Source: Aurelia coerulea
Taxonomy: Eukaryota; Cnidaria; Scyphozoa; Semaeostomeae; Ulmaridae
Direction of reading: 5' to 3'
DNA: 64,000 bases
Assembly: GCA_039566865.1 (NCBI GenBank)
Contig: CM076947.1
Span: 20,833,501-20,897,500 of the forward strand
Below, piece after piece: positions 14,494-27,099 of this stretch. The position numbers and the translations under genes were made by a program. The notes under the pieces are model-generated. The model made no database searches. It had not been told where the DNA came from and saw only the letters and a program-made list of their open reading frames with translations. Numbering within the stretch: the first letter of the stretch is position 1; every line of letters begins with the position of its first letter.

Positions 14494-15340
14494 TTATTCG
14501 AATATCAAACTTGGCTTAATGCAGTTCTTCAAAATTAGGTATCTGTTTTGAAACATTTGAAACCTCATCAGGTTAATGAGGTTCAAATGATAGTAAAATT
14601 TTTGGGAAAATATGAAGTAAATCCACAGTCTATGGTTGAAATCTTTTGAATTGATGGTCAGTGAGTCGAATATGAAACTTTGCTTGATGTAATTCTTGAA
14701 TATTAGGTACATGTTTTGAATCATTTGAAACCTCATCATGTTAATGAGGTTCAAATGATAGTAAACTTTTTGGGAAAATATGAAGTAAAACCACAGTCTA
14801 TGGTTGAAATCTTTTGAAAAGATGGTCAATGAGTCGAATATGAAAGTTGGCTTAATGCAGTTCTTCAAAAATAAGTATATATTTTGAAACATTTGAAACC
14901 TCATCAGGTTAATGAGGTTCAAATGATAGTAAACTTTTTGGGAAAATATGAAGTAAAACCACAGTCTATGGTTGAAGTCTTTTGAAAAGATGTTTAATGA
15001 TTCGAATATGAAACTTGGCTTAATGCAGTTCTTCAAAATTAGGTATCTGTTTTGAAACATTTGAAACCTCATCTGGTTAATGAGGTTCAAATGATAGTAA
15101 AATTTTTGGGAAAATATGAAGTAAATCCACAGTCTATGGTTGAAATCTTTTGAATTGATGGTCAGTGAGTCGAATATGAAACTTGGCTTAATGCAGTTCT
15201 TCAAAATTAGGTATCTGTTTTGAAACATTTGAAACCTCATCAGGTTAATGAGCTTCAAATGATAGTAAAATTTTTGGGAAAATATGAAGTAAAAACACAG
15301 TCTATGGTTGAAATCTTATGAATTGATGGTCAATGAGTCG
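14494..15340. repeat. Segment duplicated at 34707-35553 (offset 20,213 bp)
   Basis: Five consecutive units share private variants with the distant segment: TTTAATTATTCGAATATC, TAGGTACATGTTTTGAATC, ATCATGTTAATG, CTCATCTGGTTAATG and AATGAGCTTC. The offset is a constant 20,213 bp, which includes the 1,823-bp transposon. Few base differences are seen, for example GGTATCTG against GTTATCTG near 35255. A third partial copy of the beginning lies at about 37.2-37.5 kb. Confidence 0.8.
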
Positions 15341-17199
15341 AATATGAAGCTTGGCTTAATGCAGTTCTTAAAAAATAGGTTTATATTTTGAAACATTTGA
15401 AACCTTATCAGTTCAAATGATAGTAAAATTTTTTGGGAAGATATGAAGTAAATCCACAGTCTATGGTTGAAATCTTTGAATTGATGGTCAGTGAGTCGAA
15501 TATGAAACTTTGCTTGATGTAATTCTTGAATATTAGGTATCTGTTTTGAAACATTTGAAACCTCATCAGGTTAATGAGGTTCAAATGATAGTAAACGTTT
15601 TCAGAAAATAAGAACACAAAACACAGTCTATGGTTGAAATCTTTTGAATTGATGGTCAATAATTCGAGTATGAAGCTTGGCTTAATGCAGTTTTTCAAAA
15701 TTAGGTAAAAGGTTTGAAACATTTGAAACCTCATCAGTTTAATGAGGTTAAAATGATAGTAAAATTTTTGCGAAAATATGAAGTAAAACCACAGTCAATG
15801 GTTGAAATCTTTTGAAGTGATGGTGAATGAATCGAATGTGAAGCTTGGCTTAATGCAGTTCTTCAAAAATAGGTTTATACTTTGAAACATTTGAAACCTC
15901 ATCAGGTTAATGAGGTTCAAATGATAGTAAACGTTTTCAGAAAATAAGAACACAAAACACAGTCTATGGTTGAAATCTTTTGAATTGATGGTCAATAATT
16001 CGAGTATGAAGCTTGGCTTAATGCAGTTTTTCAAAATTAGGTAAAAGGTTTGAAACATTTGAAACCTCATCAGTTTAATGAGGTTCAAATGATAGTAAAA
16101 TTTTTGCGAAAATATGAAGTAAAACCACAGTCTATGGTTGAAATCTTTTGAATTGATGGTCAATGAGTCGAATATGAAACTTGGCTTAATGCAGTTCTTC
16201 AAAAATAGGTATATATTTTGAAACATTTGAAACCTCATCAGGTTAATGAGGTTCAAATGATAGTAAACTTTTTGGGAAAATATGAAGTAAAACCACAGTC
16301 TATGGTTGAAATCTTTTGAAAAGATGTTTAATGAGTCGAATATGAAACTTGGCTTAATGCAGTTCTTCAAAATCAGGTATCTGTTTTGAAACATTTGAAG
16401 CCTCATCAGGTTAATGAGGTTCAAATGATAGTAAAATTTGTGGGAAAATATGAAGTAAAACCACAGTCTATGGTTGAAATCTTTTGAATTGATGGTCAGT
16501 GAGTCGAATATGAAACTTGGCTTGATGTAATTCTTGAATATTAGGTATATGTTTTGAAACATTTGAAACCTCATCAGGTTAATGAGGTTCAAATGATAGG
16601 AAATTTTTTGGGCAAATATGAAGTAAAACCACAGTCTATGGTTGAAATCTTTTGAAAAGATGTTTAATGAGTCGAATATGAAACTTGGCTTAATGCAGTT
16701 CTTCAAAATTGGGAATTTGTTTTGAAACATTTGAAACCTCATCAGGTTAATGAGGTTCAAATGATAGTAAACTCTTTGGGAAAATATGAAGTAAAACCAC
16801 AGTCTATGGTTGAAATCTTTTGAAAAGATGTTTAATGAGTGGAATATGAAGCTTGGCTTAATGCAGTTCTTCAAAAATAGGTTTATATTTTGAAACATTT
16901 GAAACCTCATCAGGTTAATGAGGTTCAAATGATAGTAAACATTTTGAGAAAATATGAAGTATATAGTTGAAATCTTTTGAATTGATTGTCAATGAGTGGA
17001 ATATGAAGCTTGGCTCAATGCAGTTCTTCAAAAATAGGTTTATATTTTGAAACATTTGAAACCTCATCAGTTTAATGAGGTTCAAATGATAGTAAAATTT
17101 TTGCGAAAATATGAAGTAAAACCACAGTCTATGGTTGAAATCTTTTGAATTGATGGTCAATGAGTCGAATATGAAACTTGGCTTAATGCAGTTCTTCAA

Positions 17200-20100
17200 A
17201 AATAGGTATATATTTTGAAACATTTGAAACCTCATCAGGTTAATGAGGTTCAAATGATAGTAAAATTTGTAGGAAAATATGAAGTAAAACCACAGTCTAT
17301 GGTTGAAATCTTTTGAAAAGATGGTCAATGAGTCGAATGTGAAGCTTGGCTTAATGCAGTTCTTCAAAATTAGGTAAAAGGTTTGAAACATTTGAAACCT
17401 CATCAGTTTAATGAGGTTCAAATGATAGTAAAATTTGTGGGAAAATATGAAGTAAAACCACAGTCTATGGTTGAAATCTTTTGAATTGATGGTCAGTGAG
17501 TCGAATATGAAACTTGGCTTGATGTAATTCTTGAATATTAGGTATATGTTTTGAAACATTTGAAACCTCATCAGGTTAATGAGGTTCAAATGATAGTAAA
17601 TTTTTTGGGCAAATATGAAGTAAAACCACAGTCTATGGTTGAAATCTTTTGAAAAGATGTTTAATGAGTCGAATATGAAACTTGGCTTAATGCAGTTCTT
17701 CAAAATTGGGAATATGTTTTGAAACATTTGAAACCTCATCAGGTTAATGAGGTTCAAATGATAGTAAACTTTTTGGGAAATTATGAAGTAAACCACAGTC
17801 TATGGTTGAAATCTTTTGAAAAGATGTTTAATGAGTGGAATATGAAGCTTGGCTTAATGCAGTTCTTCAAAAATAGGTTTATATTTTGAAACATTTGAAA
17901 CCTCATCAGGTTAATGAGGTTCAAATGATAGTAAACATTTTGAGAAAATATGAAGTATATAGTTGAAATCTTTTGAATTGATTGTCAATGAGTGGAATAT
18001 GAAGCTTGGCTTAATGCAGTTCTTCAAAAATAGGTTTATATTTTGAAACATTTGAAACCTCATCAGGTTAATGAGGTTCAAATGATAGTAAAATTTTTGC
18101 GAAAATATGAAGTAAAACCACAGTCTATGGTTGAAATCTTTTGAATTGATGGTCAATGAGTCGAATATGAAACTTGGCTTAATGCAGTTCTTCAAAAATA
18201 GGTATATATTTTGAAACATTTGAAACCTCATCAGGTTAATGAGGTTCAAATGATAGTAAACGTTTTCAGAAAATAAGAACACAAAACACAGTCTCTGGTT
18301 GAAATCTTTTGAATTGATGGTCAATAATTCGAGTATGAAGCTTGGCTTAATGCAGTTTTTCAAAATTAGGTAAAAGGTTTGAAACATTTGAAACCTCATC
18401 AGTTTAATGAGGTTCAAATGATAGTAAAATTTTTGCGAAAATATGAAGTAAAACCACAGTCTATGGTTGAAATCTTTTGAATTGATGGTCAATAATTCGA
18501 ATACGAAGCTTGGCCTAATGCAGTTCTTCAAAGATAGGTTTATATTTTGAAACATTTGAAACCTCATCAGTTTAAATGATAGTAAAATTTGTGGGAAAAT
18601 ATGAAGTAAAACCACAGTCTATGGTTGAAATCTTTTGAATTGATGGTCAGTGAGTCGAATATGAAACTTTGCTTGATGTAATTCTTGAATATTAGGTATA
18701 TGTTTTGAAACATTTGAAACCTCATCAGGTTAATGAGGTTCAAATGATAGTAAACTTTTTGGGAAAATATGAAGTAAAACCACAGTCTATGGTTGAAATC
18801 TTTTGAAAAGATGTTTAATGATTCGAATATGAAACTTGGCTTAATGCAGTTCTTCAAAATTAGGTATCTGTTTTGAAACATTTGAAACCTCATCAGGTTA
18901 ATGAGGTTCAAATGATAGTAAACTTTTTGGGAAAATATGAAGTAAAAACACAGTTTATGGTTGAAATCTTTTGAATTGATGGTCAATGAGTCGAATATGA
19001 AACTTGGCTTAATGCAGTTCTTCAAAAATAGGTATATATTTTGAAACATTTGAAACCTCATCAGGTTAATGAGGTTCAAATGATAGTAAACTTTTTGGGA
19101 AAATATGAAGTAAAACCACAGTCTATGGTTGAAATCTTTTGAAAAGATGTTTAATGAGTCGAATATGAAACTTGGCTTAATGCAGTTCTTCAAAATCAGG
19201 TATCTGTTTTGAAACATTTGAAGCCTCATCAGGTTAATGAGGTTCAAATGATAGTAAAATTTGTGGGAAAATATGAAGTAAAACCACAGTCTATGGTTGA
19301 AATCTTTTGAATTGATGGTCAGTGAGTCGAATATGAAACTTGGCTTGATGTAATTCTTGAATATTAGGTATATGTTTTGAAACATTTGAAACCTCATCAG
19401 GTTAATGAGGTTCAAATGATAGTAAATTTTTTGGGCAAATATGAAGTAAAACCACAGTCTATGGTTGAAATCTTTTGAAAAGATGTTTAATGAGTCGAAT
19501 ATGAAACTTGGCTTAATGCAGTTCTTCAAAATTGGGAATATGTTTTGAAACATTTGAAACCTCATCAGGTTAATGAGGTTCAAATGATAGTAAACTTTTT
19601 GGGAAATTATGAAGTAAACCACAGTCTATGGTTGAAATCTTTTGAAAAGATGTTTAATGAGTGGAATATGAAGCTTGGCTTAATGCAGTTCTTCAAAAAT
19701 AGGTTTATATTTTGAAACATTTGAAACCTCATCAGGTTAATGAGGTTCAAATGATAGTAAACATTTTGAGAAAATATGAAGTATATAGTTGAAATCTTTT
19801 GAATTGATTGTCAATGAGTGGAATATGAAGCTTGGCTTAATGCAGTTCTTCAAAAATAGGTTTATATTTTGAAACATTTGAATCCTCATCAGGTTAATGA
19901 GGTTCAAATGATAGTAAAATTTTTGCGAAAATATGAAGTAAAACCACAGTCTATGGTTGAAATCTTTTGAATTGATGGTCAATGAGTCGAATATGAAACT
20001 TGGCTTAATGCAGTTCTTCAAAAATAGGTATATATTTTGAAACATTTGAAACCTCATCAGGTTAATGAGGTTCAAATGATAGTAAACGTTTTCAGAAAAT

Positions 20101-20830
20101 AAGAACACAAAACACAGTCTCTGGTTGAAATCTTTTGAATTGATGGTCAATAATTCGAGTATGAAGCTTGGCTTAATGCAGTTTTTCAAAATTAGGTAAA
20201 AGGTTTGAAACATTTGAAACCTCATCAGTTTAATGAGGTTCAAATGATAGTAAAATTTTTGCGAAAATATGAAGTAAAACCACAGTCTATGGTTGAAATC
20301 TTTTGAATTGATGGTCAATAATTCGAATACGAAGCTTGGCCTAATGCAGTTCTTCAAAGATAGGTTTATATTTTGAAACATTTGAAACCTCATCAGTTTA
20401 AATGATAGTAAAATTTGTGGGAAAATATGAAGTAAAACCACAGTCTATGGTTGAAATCTTTTGAATTGATGGTCAGTGAGTCGAATATGAAACTTGGCTT
20501 GATGTAATTCTTGAATATTAGGTATATGTTTTGAAACATTTGAAACCTCATCAGGTTAATGAGGTTCAAATGATAGTAAACTTTTTGGGAAAATATGAAG
20601 TAAAACCACAGTCTATGGTTGAAATCTTTTGAAAAGATGTTTAATGATTCGAATATGAAACTTGGCTTAATGCAGTTCTTCAAAATTAGGTATCTGTTTT
20701 GAAACATTTGAAACCTCATCAGGTTAATGAGGTTCAAATGATAGTAAAATTTTTGGGAAAATATGAAGTAAAAACACAGTTTATGGTTGAAATCTTTTGA
20801 ATTGATGGTCAATGAGTCGAATATGAAACT
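17200..20830. repeat. Tandem duplication of a 1,826-bp (11-monomer) unit
   Basis: Two head-to-tail copies lie at about 17.2-19.0 kb and 19.0-20.83 kb. Matching landmarks are 17796/19622, 17911/19737 and 18615/20441, and the rare CAGTTTAAATGATAG deletion unit occurs at about 18569/20395. All are 1,826 bp apart (11 x 168 minus 22). The GAGTGGAATATG, CACAGTCTCTGG and TTGGGAATATG variants are shared in the same order. Confidence 0.88.
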
Positions 20831-23800
20831 TGGCTTAATTCAGTTCTTCAAAAATAGGTTTATATTTTGAAACATTTGAAACCTCATCAGGTTAATGAGG
20901 TTCAAATGATAGTAAACTTTCTGGGAAATTATGAAGTAAAACCACAGTCTATGGTTGAAATATTCTGAATAGATGTTTAATGAGTCGAATATGAAACTTG
21001 GCTTAATGCAGTTCTTCAAAATTAGGTATGTGTTTTGAAACATTTGAAACCTCATCAGGTTAATGAGGTTCAAATGATAGTAAACATTTTGAGAAAATAT
21101 GAAGTATATAGTTGAAATCTTTTGAATTGATTGTCAATGAGTGGAATATGAAGCTTGGCTTAATGCAGTTCTTCAAAAATAGGTTTATATTTTGAAACAT
21201 TTGAAACCTCATCAGGTTAATGAGGTTCAAATGATAGTAAACATTTTGAGAAAATATGAAGTATATAGTTGAAATCTTTTGAATTGATTGTCAATGAGTC
21301 GAATATGAAGCTTGGCTTAATGCAGTTCTTCAAAAATAGGTTTATATTTTGAAACATTTGAAACCTCATCAGGTTAATGAGGTTCAAATGATAGTAAACT
21401 CTTTTGGAGAACATGAAGTTAAACCACAGTCTATGGTTGAAATCTTTTGAAAAGATGTTTAATGAGTCGAATATGAAACTTGGCTTAATGCAGTTCTTCA
21501 AAATCAGGTATCTGTTTTGAAACATTTGAAGCCTCATCAGGTTAATGAGGTTCAAATGATAGTAAAACTTGTGGGAAAATATGAAGTAAAACCACAGTCT
21601 ATGGTTGAAATCTTTTGAATTGATGGTCAGTGAGTCGAATATGAAACTTGGCTTGATGTAATTCTTGAATATTAGGTATATGTTTTGAAACATTTGAAAC
21701 CTCATCAGGTTAATGAGGTTCAAATGATAGGAAATTTTTTGGGCAAATATGAAGTAAAACCACAGTCTATGGTTGAAATCTTTTGAAAAGATGTTTAATG
21801 AGTCGAATATGAAACTTGGCTTAATGCAGTTCTTCAAAATTGGGAATTTGTTTTGAAACATTTGAAACCTCATCAGGTTAATGAGGTTCAAATGATAGTA
21901 AACGTTTTGAGAAAATATGAAGTAAAAACACAGTTTATGGTTGAAATCTTTTGAATTGATGGTCAATGAGTCGAATATGAAACTTGGCTTAATTCAGTTC
22001 TTCAAAAATAGGTTTATATTTTGAAACATTTGAAACCTCATCAGGTTAATGAGGTTCAAATGATAGTAAACTTTTTGGGAAATTATGAAGTAAACCACAG
22101 TCTATGGTTGAAATCTTTTGAAAAGATGTTTAATGAGTGGAATATGAAGCTTGGCTTAATGCAGTTCTTCAAAAATAGGTTTATATTTTGAAACATTTGA
22201 ATCCTCATCAGGTTAATGAGGTTCAAATGATAGTAAACTTTTTGAGAAAATATGAAGTATGTAGTTGAAATCTTTTGAATTGATTGTCAATGAGTCGAAT
22301 ATGAAGCTTGGCTTAATGCAGTTCTTCAAAAATAGGTTTATATTTTGAAACATTTGAATCCTCATCAGGTTAATGAGGTTCAAATGATAGTAAACTTTTT
22401 GAGAAAATATGAAGTATATAGTTGAAATCTTTTGAATTGATTGTCAATGAGTCGAATATGAAGCTTGGCTTAATGCAGTTCTTCAAAAATAGGTTTATAT
22501 TTTGAAACATTTGAAACCTCATCAGGTTAATGAGGTTCAAATGATAGTAAAATTTTTGCGAAAATATGAAGTAAAACCACAGTCTATGGTTGAAATCTTT
22601 TGAATTGATGGTCAATGAGTCGAATATGAAACTTGGCTTAATGCAGTTCTTCAAAAATAGGTATATATTTTGAAACATTTGAAACCTCATCAGGTTAATG
22701 AGGTTCAAATGATAGTAAAAGTTTTGGGAAAATATGAAGTAAATCAACAGTCTATGGTTGAAATCTTATGAATTGATGGTCAGTGAGTAGAATATGAAAC
22801 TTTGCTTGATGTAATTCTTGAATATTAGGTATATGTTTTGAAACATTTGAAACCTCATCAGGTTAATGAGGTTCAAATGATAGTAAACTTTTTGGGAAAA
22901 TATGAAGTAAAACCACAGTCTATGGTTGAAGTCTTTTGAAAAGATATTTAATGATTCGAATATGAAACTTGGCTTCCTGCAGTTCTTCAAAATTAGGTAT
23001 CTGTTTTGAAACATTTGAAACCTCATCAGGTAATGAGGGTCAAATGATAGTAAGATTTTTGGGAAAATATGAAGTAAATCCACAGTCTATGGTTGAAATC
23101 TTTTGAATTGATGGTCAGTGAGTCGAATATGAAACTTTGCTTGATGTAATTCTTGAATATTAGGTATCTGTTTTGAAACATTTGAAACCTCATCAGGTTA
23201 ATGAGGTTCAAATGATAGTAAACTTTCTAGGAAATTATGAAGTAAAACCACAGTCTATGGTTGAAATATTCTGAATAGATGTTTAATGAGTCGAATATGA
23301 AACTTGGCTTAATGCAGTTCTTCAAAATTAGGTATGTGTTTTGAAACATTTGAAACCTCATCAGGTTAATGAGGTTCAAATGATAGTAAACTTTTTGAGA
23401 AAATATGAACTATATAGTTGAAATCTTTTGAATTGATTGTCAATGAGTCGAATATGAAGCTTGGCTTAATGCAATTCTTCAAAAATAGGTTTATATTTTG
23501 AAACATTTGAAACCTCATCAGGTTAATGAGGTTCAAATGATAGTAAACTTTCTTGGAAATTATGAAGTAAAACCACAGTCTATGGTTGAAATATTCTGAA
23601 TAGATGTTTAATGAGTCGAATATGAAACTTGGCTTAATGCAGTTCTTCAAAATTAGGTATGTGTTTTGAAACATTTGAAACCTCATCAGGTTAATGAGGT
23701 TCAAATGATAGTAAACTTTTTGAGAAAATATGAAGTATGTAGTTGAAATCTTTTGAATTGATGGTCAATAATTCGAATACGAAGCTTGGCTTAATGCAGT

Positions 23801-24099
23801 TCTTCAAAATTAGGTAAAAGGTTTGAAACATTTGAAACCTCATCAGTTTAATGAGGTTCAAATGATTGTAAACTTTTTGGGAAATTATGAAGTAAACCAC
23901 AGTCTATGGTTGAAATATTTTTAACAGATGTTTAACGAGTCGAATATGAAACTTGGCTTAATGCAGTTCTTCAAAAGTAGGTATCTGTTTTGAAACATTT
24001 GAAACCTCATCAGGTTAATGAAGTTCAAATGATAGTAAACTCTTTGGGAAAATATGAAGTAAAAATACAGTCTATGGTTGAAATCTTTTGAACAGATGT

Positions 24100-24103
24100 T
24101 TAA
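24100..24103. repeat. TTAA target-site duplication, left
   Basis: This TTAA is part of the satellite GATGTTTAAT tail and is duplicated on the other side of the element. The paralogous empty site at 9810-9813 has a single TTAA. Confidence 0.93.
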
Positions 24104-24115
24104 CCCATTTCGTCC
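24104..24115 (+). repeat. Left terminal inverted repeat of the piggyBac-like element
   Basis: CCCATTTCGTCC begins immediately after TTAA. It pairs with the right end with 10 of 12 matches, the first 7 perfect. A short hairpin (24119-24135) follows 3 bp inside. Confidence 0.88.
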
Positions 24116-24118
24116 TAT

Positions 24119-24135
24119 TGTTCCCTTTGGGAACA
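24119..24135. repeat. Subterminal hairpin 1 (TGTTCCC-TTT-GGGAACA)
   Basis: This is a perfect 7-bp inverted repeat with a 3-base loop, 15 bp inside the left end of the transposon. The same arms recur at 24461-24479 and 25777-25793. Repeated subterminal motifs in DNA transposons often bind transposase; that role is inferred here. Confidence 0.85.
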
Positions 24136-24794
24136 GCAGGTGCAATGAATTTTTACAATGCCTGTATCACAACCTTTTGCTGTGATAAACGAATTTAAGA
24201 GTACATAGAAGGTTTTTTATTCATGAAAAATAGTTTTAACAGATAATGTAATGTTTCAGTTATTTTAATTGATGTTGCAAAATGTTCAATTTTGCCATTG
24301 TCTGCCTGTCAATCAAAGGTGCTGAATAACTGTTGCTAAGAGCCACGCCCTTTTGAAAACTTTTTTGTTGAAAAATAGTTGAATAATCATACTTTGCATT
24401 AAATTATCAATTTTCAGAATATATCTTGAATTGAGCAGAAGCAGCTTAGTTATTTCTTACTTGTTCCCAATGGGAACAACGGGCAGATTTGTAGTTTATT
24501 TTATATTGTCAATCAAAAATGTTTCAGTAGTTACTTGGACGCAAGTACATAAAATTGCTGTAAGTTATTGTTTAGCATAGCTCTGCTTTAGCAAGCAAAG
24601 ATCAAAAGCTAAAATTGAGTTGAAAAGTGCTACTTTTTGCTTCAGTGATCAGCATAAAATGGTAGTCTTTTTTCTGCTACACAGCGGTATTTCGCAGACT
24701 GAGCAAGTAATGATACAAGAAACTGATTAATTTCATTTCAATTGCAAATTATTATATGCTTGAATTTTTTCGGCAACTGGTCGTGGCTTAGCAG
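24136..24794. other. Transposon 5' non-coding region, no gene seen
   Basis: This is AT-rich sequence between the left terminal region and the first transposase-like residues. It has no open frame of note. It contains hairpin 2 and two copies of TGTCAATCAAA (near 24307 and 24508). It may hold the old promoter of the transposase, but no motif is clear enough to call. Confidence 0.6.
24461..24479. repeat. Internal hairpin 2 (TTGTTCCC-AAT-GGGAACAA)
   Basis: This is a perfect 8-bp inverted repeat with a 3-base loop. Its core is the same as hairpins 1 and 3. Confidence 0.85.
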
Positions 24795-25612
24795 AAGAAG
24801 TTTCTTACTCTTGAAGAAGCTGTATCAGTCATGTCGAGCGACTAGAAAAGTAGTGACATTGATACAGTACAATCATGAGTGTACCTCCTGAACTTTGGGT
24901 GGGGAAGTAACTGATGATGAAGAGATTGAGGTTGGAGGGGATGATTCAGTACTTCCAAGCGGTGTGAGTGGTATCCTCGGGGTTGCTGGAAGCTAAGCTA
25001 TGAGGAACAGGAAGACAAACCATGCGGGCAAGAGCGCATAGAATGCTGACGGGATAAAGAAAAGTTTGATATCACCAGAAAGACAGAAAACATCATAATA
25101 AATTTTACTCCTACCATCTCGAAAGTCTCGGATACCAGAGGATAAAGGCTAGTGGGCTACTGGCACTCTTTGACACCGAACAGCATCAATATAAGAAAGG
25201 AAAAACAAAATTGTGGATTGTATCTATCAATCAAAAAGCACAAAAGATCCCTTTGTGTCATGTTGCCATGATAATAAAGGAGTTACAATTGCTTCAAATA
25301 ACTTGTCCTTAGAGCCTCCATGTCAAGTTCCGAGAAGCATTTGGTAAACTTGCTACGCCTTTTACAAGTTGCTGCATTTGGGCATATGCTGCTTTGGCGC
25401 ATGTCAACAAGTCACTTTGAATTTCTTCACTCCATTTTTCAGAGAGCTGTCCTAGAATTAACGACTGCTGCTGCTGAAAAGAGGAAATACAGTGTAATTT
25501 CGTGTTTTCAATCAGGGATCACTTCTCTAACCCTGCCGAAAAGAAACGTCATTGGAGATTTTGCCAAAATGAAAAAAATTGAATAAAGTGTTCTTTTTGT
25601 AGCTTTTTTTCA
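24795..25612 (+). pseudogene. piggyBac-like transposase remnant, multiply frameshifted
   Basis: Fragments in family order lie in different frames. At 24795 KKFLTLEEAVSVMSSD resembles the usual N-terminus and is followed by a stop at 24843. DIDTV, then PPE, then TDDEEIE (24907 on) look like the acidic N-terminal region of these transposases. At 25210-25347 a frame ends with a stop and contains DNKGVTIASNNLSLEP, closely resembling the D-N-x-x-V-T-x-A-S-N signature after the catalytic core. At about 25541-25600 KRHWRFC, a stop, then KCSFC recall the C-terminal Cys-rich domain. The first two catalytic Asp regions expected between the N-terminal part and 25210 appear deleted, since only about 200 bp remain there. 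An 88-residue ATG frame at 25320-25586 overlaps this region out of frame and is probably fortuitous. The family assignment comes from motif memory plus the TTAA ends. No intact start-to-stop frame exists. Confidence 0.72.
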
Positions 25613-25776
25613 AGGCAAAATGCTGTCATATTCATGGGTTTAAGACATGATGTATGTCTTCTGCTAATATTTCGGATTCCCGCTATGCTTCAGACATGCT
25701 ACATTCATATTTACGCTGGAAAATTACTCTTCAATGAATAATTCCACGTTATGAACATGTCTGTATTTCTTCCCAT

Positions 25777-25793
25777 TGTTCCCAATGGGAACA
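25777..25793. repeat. Subterminal hairpin 3 (TGTTCCC-AAT-GGGAACA)
   Basis: This is a perfect 7-bp inverted repeat about 133 bp from the right end of the transposon, the third copy of the motif. A similar TTCTTCCCATTG stretch precedes it. Confidence 0.85.
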
Positions 25794-25914
25794 TAGTGGT
25801 AATTTTTATAGAAATTCGTGAAATCGAAAAAAATGTTTTTTTCTCATGGTCAGTCATACGAAATAAGTTACTTATGGAAGTGATGCACTTTTCTGATAGG
25901 TACTTTATACCCTG

Positions 25915-25926
25915 GGATTAAATGGG
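25915..25926 (-). repeat. Right terminal inverted repeat of the piggyBac-like element
   Basis: GGATTAAATGGG immediately precedes the second TTAA. Its reverse complement is CCCATTTAATCC, which matches the left end at 10 of 12 positions. Confidence 0.88.
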
Positions 25927-25930
25927 TTAA
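25927..25930. repeat. TTAA target-site duplication, right
   Basis: This is the second copy of the 4-bp target, directly followed by satellite sequence TAAGTCGAATATGAAGC. Confidence 0.93.
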
Positions 25931-27099
25931 TAAGTCGAATATGAAGCTTGGCTTAATGCAGTTCTTCAAAATTAGGTAAAAGGTTTGAAACATTTGAAAC
26001 CTCATCAGTTTAATGAGGTTCAAATGATTGTAAACCTTTTGGGAAATTATGAAGTAAAACCACAGTCTATGGTTGAAATCTTTTGAATTGATGGTCAATG
26101 AGTCGAATATGAAACTTGGCTTAATGCAGTTCTTCAAAAATAGGTATATATTTTGAAACATTTGAAACCTCATCAGGTTAATGAGGTTCAAATGATAGTA
26201 AAATTTGTAGGAAAATATGAAGTAAAACCACAGTCTATGGTTGAAATCTTTTGAATTGATGGTCAATGAGTCGAATATGAAACTTGGCTTAATGCAGTTC
26301 TTCAAAATTAGGTAAAAGGGTTGAAACATTTGAAACCTCATCAGTTTAATGAGGTTCAAATGATTGTAAACTTTTTTGGAAATTATGAAGTAAAACCACA
26401 GTCTATGGTTGAAATCTTTTGAATTGATGGTCAATGAGTCGAATATGAAACTTGGCTTAATGCAGTTCTTCAAAAATAGGTATATATTTTGAAACATTTG
26501 AATCCTCATCAGGTTAATGAGGTTCAAATGATAGTAAACTTTTTGGGAAAATATGAAGTAAAACCACAGTCTATGGTTGAAGTCTTTTGAAAAGATGTTT
26601 AATGATTCGAATATGAAACTTGGCTTCATGCAGTTCTTCAAAATTAGGTATCTGTTTTGAAACATTTGAAACCTCATCAGGTTAATGAGGTTCAAATGAT
26701 AGTAAAATTTTTGGGAAAATATGATGTAAATCCACAGTCTATGGTTGAAATCTTTTGAATTGATGGTCAGTGAGTCGAATATGAAACTTTGCTTGATGTA
26801 ATTCTTGAATATTAGGTATATGTTTTGAAACATTTGAAACCTCATCAGGTTAATGAGGTTCAAATGACAGTAAACTTTTTGAGAAAATATGAAGTATGTA
26901 GTTGAAATCTTTTGAATTGATTGTCAATGAGTCGAATATGAAGCTTGGCTTAATGCAGTTCTTCAAAAATAGGTTTATATTTTGAAACATTTGAAACCTC
27001 ATCAGGTTAATGAGGTTCAAATGATAGTAAACTCTTTGGGAAAATATGAAGTCAAAATACAGTCTATGGTTGAAATCTTTTGAACAGATGTTTAATGAG

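Larger units (their letters stand above)
1..24103. repeat. 168-bp satellite array, left part (truncated at window edge)
   Basis: This is a continuous head-to-tail array of an AT-rich monomer. Successive units begin with TGGCTTAATG (or a TTGCTTGATG variant) at 1, 169, 337, 505 and 673, exactly 168 bp apart. All units are in the same orientation. The left end lies outside the window, since position 1 is already at a monomer landmark. Part 1 holds roughly 143 units. Monomer subfamilies differ mainly after the TTCTTCAAAA box (continuing GGTATCTG, GGTATATAT, GGTTTATAT or GGTAAAAGG), by a TTGATGTAATTCTTGAATAT version of that box, and by GAATTGATGGTCA versus GAAAAGATGTTTA near the 3' end. No homology to a named satellite is claimed. 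Centromeric or heterochromatic location is only an inference from size and monomer length. Confidence 0.98.
24104..25926 (+). mobile_element. Decayed piggyBac-like DNA transposon inserted in the satellite
   Basis: This 1,823-bp non-satellite insert is flanked by a perfect TTAA duplication. It has terminal inverted repeats CCCATTTCGTCC (left) and CCCATTTAATCC (right, reverse complement), matching at 10 of 12 positions. TTAA targets and CCC-beginning termini are the hallmarks of the piggyBac superfamily. Remnants of a plus-strand transposase are scattered in different frames between about 24795 and 25610. Full piggyBac elements usually encode about 550-600 residues, whereas here the central catalytic part is largely missing and the frame is broken many times. 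The copy should therefore be non-functional on its own. Base composition is clearly higher in GC than the satellite. Excision of one TTAA plus the insert restores the sequence seen at 9810. Confidence 0.9.

Noticed and set aside
25320..25586. 88-codon plus-strand open frame inside the transposon
   Set aside because: It lies in a different frame from the recognisable transposase fragments that overlap it (25210-25347 and 25541-25600) and shows no family features.
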